Positions 59,515 through 64,000 of a stretch of 64,000 bases of DNA are shown piece after piece. The translations under genes were made by a program, and so were the position numbers. Every line of letters starts with the position of its first letter. Positions within the stretch are counted from its first letter, which is position 1. The stretch spans positions 235,055,560 through 235,119,559 of the forward strand of contig NC_039358.1 in the NCBI RefSeq assembly GCF_003573695.1, in the 5' to 3' direction. The DNA is from Papaver somniferum (lineage: Eukaryota; Streptophyta; Magnoliopsida; Ranunculales; Papaveraceae). The notes under the pieces were generated by a model that had not been told where the DNA came from, searched no databases, and saw nothing but the letters and a program-made list of their open reading frames with translations.

Positions 59515-59840
59515 AGGCCACGTTTTTTGGTTTACAACCCAGCCACGTTTCGGGTTATTTGTGTGGCTACTGGTCATCAGTATAACTATAGCCACGTTTT
59601 GTGTTACCATGTAGCCATAGTTCACTATTTGGTCATGGGTTTAATCCTAAACCCATCAACTGTAGCCATAGGGTATCGTTTGGTCATAGTTTTCAGTCTA
59701 ATCCCATCACATGTAGCCATAGATGCCTATATGGCCACATTAAATAATTATGTATGTGTCGAAAGTGTAGGATGGCAATAGCCACACCTATTAATCCGTG
59801 GCGGAAAGAGGATTTATTTAGCCACATTGGTTTGTTTATG
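59515..59840 (+). repeat. Array of GCCACGTTT / GTAGCCATAG / GGTCAT motifs
   Basis: AGCCACGTTT, TGTAGCCATAG, GTGGCTA and GGTCATGG recur about a dozen times in 300 bp. No ORF of interest. Confidence 0.6.
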
Positions 59841-59849
59841 TGTCCATAA

Positions 59850-60395
59850 TATATGCTAGAAGAGAGTTTGTTTAAGGTTTCAGAGAATATTCTGAAGGAA
59901 TCTTACATGTAAATGGATCGTTCTTACCAAGTTTCCGACTTATAATAGTCCACTCCCGGCTAGGTTTCGATCTCCGAGCCAGTGTATGCATATAATATAC
60001 CAGAACAGGGTTTATTTAAGGTTTCGTGGAATATTCCGAAGGAATCTTACCTGTAAATGGATGGATTCATCGTTCTTACGAAGTTTCCGAATTATAGTAG
60101 TCCACTCACGACCAGGTTTCAGTCTCAGAGCCAGGGTATGCATACAATATGCCAGAATAGGGTTTGTTTAAGGTTTCAGAGAATATTCTGAAGGGATCTT
60201 ACCTGTAAATGGAGGATTCATCGTTCTAACCAAGTTTCTGACTTATAGTAGTCCATTCACGGCCAGGTTTCGATCTTAGAGCAAGGGTGTGCATATAATA
60301 TGCCAGAAAAGGGTTAGCTTAAGGTTCCGTAGAATATTTCGATGGAATCTTACATATGAATGGTTGGATTCATCGTTCTTACAAAGTTTTCGACT
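59850..60395 (+). repeat. ~150-bp tandem repeat, four units
   Basis: Units start at about 59852, 59998, 60150 and 60300 with (T/G)CCAGAA(T)AGGGTTTGTTTAAGG, then AATATTCTGAAGGAATCTTACC, GGATTCATCGTTCTTAC, AAGTTTCCGACTTATAGTAG and GGCCAGGTTTCGATCT. Confidence 0.9.
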
Positions 60396-60404
60396 TAAGC
60401 TTGT

Positions 60405-61040
60405 ACGTCATAATACCACATTTGAAGTTCGAATCGACACTAAGCTTCATATTGATCGATTTCGATGATGCATCCTGATAAGTTTGAAGTTATAACCCTC
60501 ATGGAGCTTCTTGGTTCATAGTTTGTATGTCGTGATACCACATTTGAAGTTTGAATCGACACTGAGCTTCATATTTATCGACTTCGATGATGTATCATGT
60601 TAAGTTTGAAGTCAGAACTCTCATGGATCTTCTTGGTTCATAGTTTGTATGTCGTCATACAACATTTGAAGTTTGAATCGACACTGAGCTTCATATTTAT
60701 CGATTTCGATGATGTATCATGCTAAGTTTGAAGTTATAACCCTCTCATAGATTCTTGGTTCGTAGTTTGCATGGCGTTATACCACATTTGAAATTCGAAT
60801 CGACACCAAGCTTCATATTGATCGATTTCGATGATGTGTCATGCTAAGTTTGAAGTCAGAACCCTCCTAGAGCTTCATGGTTCGTAGTTTGTATGTCTTC
60901 ATATCACATTTGAAGTTTGAATCGATACTGAACTTCATATTGATCGATTTCGGTGATGTATCCTGCTAACTTTGAAATCAGAACCCACCAAAGCTTTTGG
61001 TTCATAGTTTGTGCATTGTTGTACCACATTTGAAGTTCAT
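60405..61040 (+). repeat. ~120-bp tandem repeat, six units
   Basis: GTTTGTATGTCGT(C)ATACCACA starts units near 60409, 60522, 60643, 60763, 60886 and 61007. Each continues TTTGAAGTTTGAATCGACAC, GAGCTTCATATT, TCGATTTCGATGATG and AAGTTTGAAGT. It follows the 150-bp array with no gap. A small GAGAAAGCACAAA repeat follows at 61108. Confidence 0.92.
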
Positions 61041-61159
61041 GACCTGTATGACTAGTCAAAATTGCTTCATGACCTATGTGACTAGTCGAAATTCAAACCG
61101 GAAGCACAAAGAGAAAGCACAAAAACACAAAGAGAAAGCACAAAAAAAAACACACTTTC

Positions 61160-62561
61160 TTATTTTTCTGCTTCATTCCCATATATTTTTCGGATTTTTT
61201 TTTCATATCGAAAGTTGGTAATAAGATCGAAAACACGAGTTTGAACTAGCAAAAAGAAAAATACACGAGCTTATCAATCCGTATGACAGTCTTAAATCAA
61301 ATCTTGGACATCCAAAGAGTTTCACAATCCGCATGACAGTCTTAAATCAACTCTTATCGCCGTTCAAATTCTTTTACATTAACTCAAAAAAAAAATTCTC
61401 CCATTTTCCTTCTCTCACTTTCCCTCATCTCTTCCGCCTCTCAAACAAAGAAAACCCTAACTCTACCAAAATTTTTTTTCCAGAGAAACAAATCGGCTTC
61501 ATCTTTATTATTTTATCATCTTACGATTTGAAGAACCCTGATCTCCCTTCTTTTGTTTTTGATGCATAACCCTGAGTTTGTTTGACATAATGGGAGTTCA
61601 GATAAATAGGAACATGGGTTTTCCATGACTGAGTTCAGATAATCACAATAAGGTGATAGTAATTTGATTTATGTTTTCAATCTACGTTGTTTAATTGGAT
61701 TTAGGGTTTTATTGATTTTTTTATGAAACGATTTTAGGGTTTAAGTGGTGGGATATGATGTTTTCTGTTATTGTTTGTGAGGATATGAATTCTTCTTCTC
61801 ATAAGATCAGACAGTTAATTCTTCTTTTTCAACTGGTTTTTCTGCTCCTCCTCTTTATTTCGTTTCGATTACTTTTATCTTTACACCTCATTTTGTTTGT
61901 AATGGTTCGATTTTGTTTCAATTTTTTGGGGGTTTTCATCATAATGAATCCCTAGGTTTTATAATTGGGTTTTTCATAATATAGATGTTTGATTTGGTGT
62001 TTTGATTTAGTATTTGAACGATAGTGTAACAGGTTTAGTTTTGTTGTTGTGATTCGATTTAACATGGTTGGTTCTTGATTCAACAGGTCAATTCTTATTA
62101 AGAGATTGGGTTTGTTTGAATTCGTATTACATGAGAAGAATCAAGATATGGGGTTTGTTTGAATTCTTATTACATGAGATTTTGTGTAAGGGTTTGATTG
62201 AATTGAGTCCTTACGTAAGGGTTTGAGATATTGATGCCATGGGTATGTGGTTATCGGGTTATGAATCTGAGAAGATGCGATAAATGATATACACACAACT
62301 ACAAGGAAGAAATGATTGAGTTGAATCCAAGTTGCAGGTGGTTTGAGCAGCTGATGGCCTTGAAAAGTTGGTTTGCAGGTAGGTTCTAGTGGTGCTGAAG
62401 AATGAATTTGGCTAAAGCTGATACTGTTGTTTGGTTGCAGTGAAATTGCAGGTGTGTTGCAGTGAGATTGATGGAGATTGCAAGGGGCCATATGTTGCTA
62501 CTGAGAGCTTGTCATAATTTCAGGCTAGGCTTGTAAGCTAAGCTTGAGCTGGTGATTGCAG
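61160..62561. other. Stretch with leader-like and AT-rich DNA, no gene identified
   Basis: 61400-61480 is pyrimidine-rich (TCTCACTTTCCCTCATCTC) followed by AAAACCCTAACTC, which resembles a plant 5' leader. An imperfect ~60-bp duplication (GGGTTTGTTTGAATTC) lies at 62108-62180. Nothing ties this to the importin exons that follow. Confidence 0.35.
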
Positions 62562-63632
62562 AGAAAAGGGTTGCTATATGCATTTTTGATGATGTTGCCG
62601 AGCAGTGTCAAAAAGCTGCTCTCAAGTAAGCACCATATAATAAGGTTCAATTCTGAATGTTGATATTTTTTTTTATTCAAATCTATTTAATTTACTTTTG
62701 CTGACACGGATATTATGATACTTATCTTCCTATTGGAGGCTTGCAATGATGAGAATTCAGATTTTCGCCAGGTTCATTCTTTACTGAGTCCTGTTGCAGT
62801 TTCTATCTCTTCTTTATATATGGATCTCATATAATATGAAATACTATCTTCAGGCTGCTGTATATGGAGTTGGTATTTTCATAGAGATTGGTGGAGCAAC
62901 ATTCAAACCTCTAGTAGGAGGTAACTTACTTTTACTGCGCATTCTATAAACTATTGACTGTGGGTTCTTAATATGAACAATAATAATCGTTGGTATAAAG
63001 ATATATAAAAGCGTACCGACTTGTATTCATAATTTTCATTACAGAGGAACTTTCCAGGCTAAATGTTGTGATTAGGCATCCAAATACGCTATCTATGGAC
63101 AATGTTATGGCGTATGACAATGTTGTTTCAACTGTTGGGAAAATATGCCGGTACCATCAAGACAGTATTGATTCATCTCAGGTATTAGTTGCACTTGAGG
63201 CTCATATTCTTGGTTATTCGCCTTCATAACATGACTTTTCAAGCTCATATTCCTATATGTACTTCTCAGCGAAAAGGAATTTGAGTTCCTTCTTCTAGCA
63301 TGATGATTCTTAATTAAGATTATGGAAGAGTCTGGTCCTTTTCGTATGATATCATCCTTCTTTCTTATGTATTTATAATCAATTTTTAGAGTTGTTGATG
63401 CCTGATTGTGCTTTTTTTTCCCAAAAACTTAAATCAGCTATTTTGTTCGATTCATAACTTGAGTTTTATTTACCTAGACCAGTTATCTTTGTTATACAGA
63501 ATTGGTCAGGAATTCAGAAACATAACATATGCATGTTCTGTTGTTTGGAAGGTTGTCCATGCCTGGATAAGTTGCTTCCCAATCAAGGGTGATCTCCATC
63601 ATGGTGTCATACTGTCGGTCACACTAAGATAA
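62562..63632 (+). pseudogene. Importin-5 (karyopherin beta-3 type) internal exons, broken
   Basis: Five exon remnants in order: 62562-62625 EKRVAICIFDDVAEQCQKAA; ~62710-62771 DTYLP then, frameshifted, EACNDENSDFRQ; 62854-62920 AAVYGVGIFIEIGGATFKPLVG; 63045-63181 EELSRLNVVIRHPNTLSMDN, VMAYDNVVSTVGKICRYHQD; 63552-63632 VVHAWISCFPIKGDL then out of frame. These match the C-terminal HEAT repeats of plant importin-5 (FDDVAEQC, EACNDEN, AVYG-GVCAEFGG, MAYDNAVSA-GKICQFHRDSID, WLNCLPIKGDL), which carries proteins into the nucleus with Ran. Donor and acceptor sites mostly survive. The exon 2 acceptor is degenerate. The earlier ~18 HEAT repeats and the last exons are not in the window, so this is a fragment or the decayed end of a gene. 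Confidence 0.85.
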
Positions 63633-64000
63633 TATTAAGCTTTGGTTCAAACAAAACTAAGTGTAACTTTATATCTTTATTTATCCTCTTACATGATAAT
63701 CACCTAACTTAGATTTTACCCTCTTACATGATAATCACCTAACTTAAATTAATTGTGCATATACATGCCAACACAACTTACTCTTTATCTCTCATCGTTA
63801 ATTTTGAAATAAAAAATTAGAGCGCATATATCTTCATATGATATAATTTTCTTTCAATTTGTTCAGCTAAAAAACAAGTAATTCAAATTTTTCAGGTCTA
63901 AAGAAGATCAACAAGGACAAGGATGAATCCCTGGTTCAAGCTGAAACTGTCAATTGTCAGCTGCAGATCACTTGCTTGCTCCTTTGAGTGGTCAGTTCTG
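63633..64000. other. Right edge, no gene recognised
   Basis: Contains a 35-bp tandem duplication (63685 and 63720, CCTCTTACATGATAATCACC). TTTTTCAGGTCTAAAGAAGATC near 63890 could be a splice acceptor followed by a short open frame, but no similarity was seen. Confidence 0.35.

Noticed and set aside
59231..61040. Regularly spaced repeats that might be read as a CRISPR array
   Set aside because: Units are contiguous tandem repeats of 64-150 bp with no unique spacers, in a plant nuclear context.

Overview
This window is nuclear DNA of a flowering plant, most likely a eudicot. The evidence is spliced genes with GT-AG introns, a nuclear tRNA-Ile, plant-only families (OEP37, ORTHRUS/VIM, PMD, PPR) and a very high load of plant transposons. 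The species cannot be fixed from the sequence. Gene density is low. Only one protein gene looks alive (OEP37, cut by the left edge), together with one sound tRNA-Ile gene. Almost everything else is transposons, gene relics and tandem repeats.

Layout. 1-2504: 5' two thirds of OEP37 (minus) and tRNA-Ile(AAU). 2860-25120: two tandem copies of a unit apparently derived from an ORTHRUS/VIM gene. The first copy is split by a Copia element (3691-8356) and by a nest of LINE fragment, Tat-type gypsy remnant and a long non-autonomous Copia-like element (8972-21897). The second copy contains an inverted repeat made of two opposed VIM PHD-finger relics. 25520-29240: multi-lesion pseudogene of mitochondrial NAD-malic enzyme. 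29610-30110: second copy of the OEP37 5' end plus tRNA-Ile, with almost all of exon 1 removed. 30131-31779: a DNA element packed with GTTCGGTT motifs; an inverted partial copy lies at 52965-54185. 33350-33690: relic of a class I glutamine amidotransferase gene. 33730-44420: third copy of the VIM-derived unit, split by an 8.3 kb Mutator-like element (34236-42574) with an exact 9-bp target duplication.

That Mutator-like element carries a plant mobile domain (PMD) gene on plus and a transposase-OTU gene on minus, converging. A PIF-type MITE sits in its first transposase intron. 44450-44834 is a fold-back MITE. 45912-52134 is a full-length L1-type LINE with a perfect 14-bp target duplication and a 1153-codon open pol frame. 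52218-52532 is a short LINE tail. 54186-55060 is an array of ATGCATAAC-type motifs. 55440-56050 is a PPR relic. 56578-57416 is a non-autonomous hAT element with an exact 8-bp target duplication. 59231-61040 is a series of tandem repeats. 62562-63632 holds five exons of an importin-5 gene, broken.

How it fits together. Segmental duplication multiplied a host block (OEP37 promoter/tRNA and a VIM-like gene). Transposons inserted into the copies one after another, and the copies decayed. Several insertions can be ordered because they are nested, or because a related copy preserves the empty site.
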